This document shows, one piece after another, positions 6,902-6,929 of a DNA stretch of 6,929 bases. This DNA is from DASPFV01 sp035620975 (GTDB lineage: Bacteria > Acidobacteriota > Vicinamibacteria > Vicinamibacterales > 2-12-FULL-66-21): the NCBI GenBank assembly GCA_035620975.1, contig DASPFV010000283.1, positions 1 to 6,929 on the forward strand. Reading direction: 5' to 3'. Numbering within the stretch: position 1 is the first letter of the stretch; each line of letters starts with the position of its first letter. Below the pieces are notes generated by a model, which was not told where the DNA came from, did no database searches, and saw only the letters and a list, made by a program, of their open reading frames with translations. Made by a program: the position numbers and the translations under genes.

Positions 6902-6929
6902 GGGGAGGGAGCCGCGGGGCTCCCTCCCC
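6902..6929 (+). terminator. Perfect stem-loop after the receptor gene, probable transcription terminator
   Basis: GGGGAGGGAGCC (6902-6913) pairs without mismatch with GGCTCCCTCCCC (6918-6929) around a GCGG tetraloop, giving a 12-bp, very GC-rich stem. It begins 23 bases after the stop codon at 6876-6878. The window ends at the last base of the stem, so a T-tract cannot be seen, and a Rho-independent assignment is incomplete. The position and strength of the stem still favour termination, or protection of the mRNA 3' end. Confidence 0.78.

Overview
The window is GC-rich, tightly packed bacterial DNA. It carries four protein genes, two unusual repeat-bearing intergenic stretches and a terminator hairpin at the right edge. 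A large TonB-dependent receptor with an N-terminal carboxypeptidase-regulatory-like domain (Oar-like), an exported family-2 amidohydrolase, and the base composition together suggest an acidobacterium, perhaps of the Vicinamibacteria. This is inference from protein style only; no marker gene is present.

Layout. Positions 1-214 are non-coding and unusually A/T/C-rich, with a short degenerate tandem repeat of CAATCA / CCCAATCA type. At 215-745 and 735-2243 (+) lie two overlapping genes for membrane proteins with bacterial PH-like (bPH_2) domains. They match the YdbS/YdbT pair known from Bacillus: a short one-domain protein and a long three-domain protein. Convergent to them, with only 28 bases between the stop codons, is a secreted amidohydrolase on the minus strand (2272-3486). 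A 482-base divergent intergenic region (3487-3968) separates it from the receptor gene (3969-6878, +). This region holds a dense cluster of GTGAC/GTCAC pentamers and a possible bulged hairpin. A perfect 12-bp stem-loop ends the window just after the receptor stop codon.

How they work together. The two PH-domain genes are almost certainly one translationally coupled unit. The amidohydrolase and the receptor are divergently arranged and both products leave the cytoplasm, so shared control or a shared substrate is possible but not shown. I see no clearly new defence, mobile or biosynthetic system. The least explained parts are the two intergenic repeat clusters.
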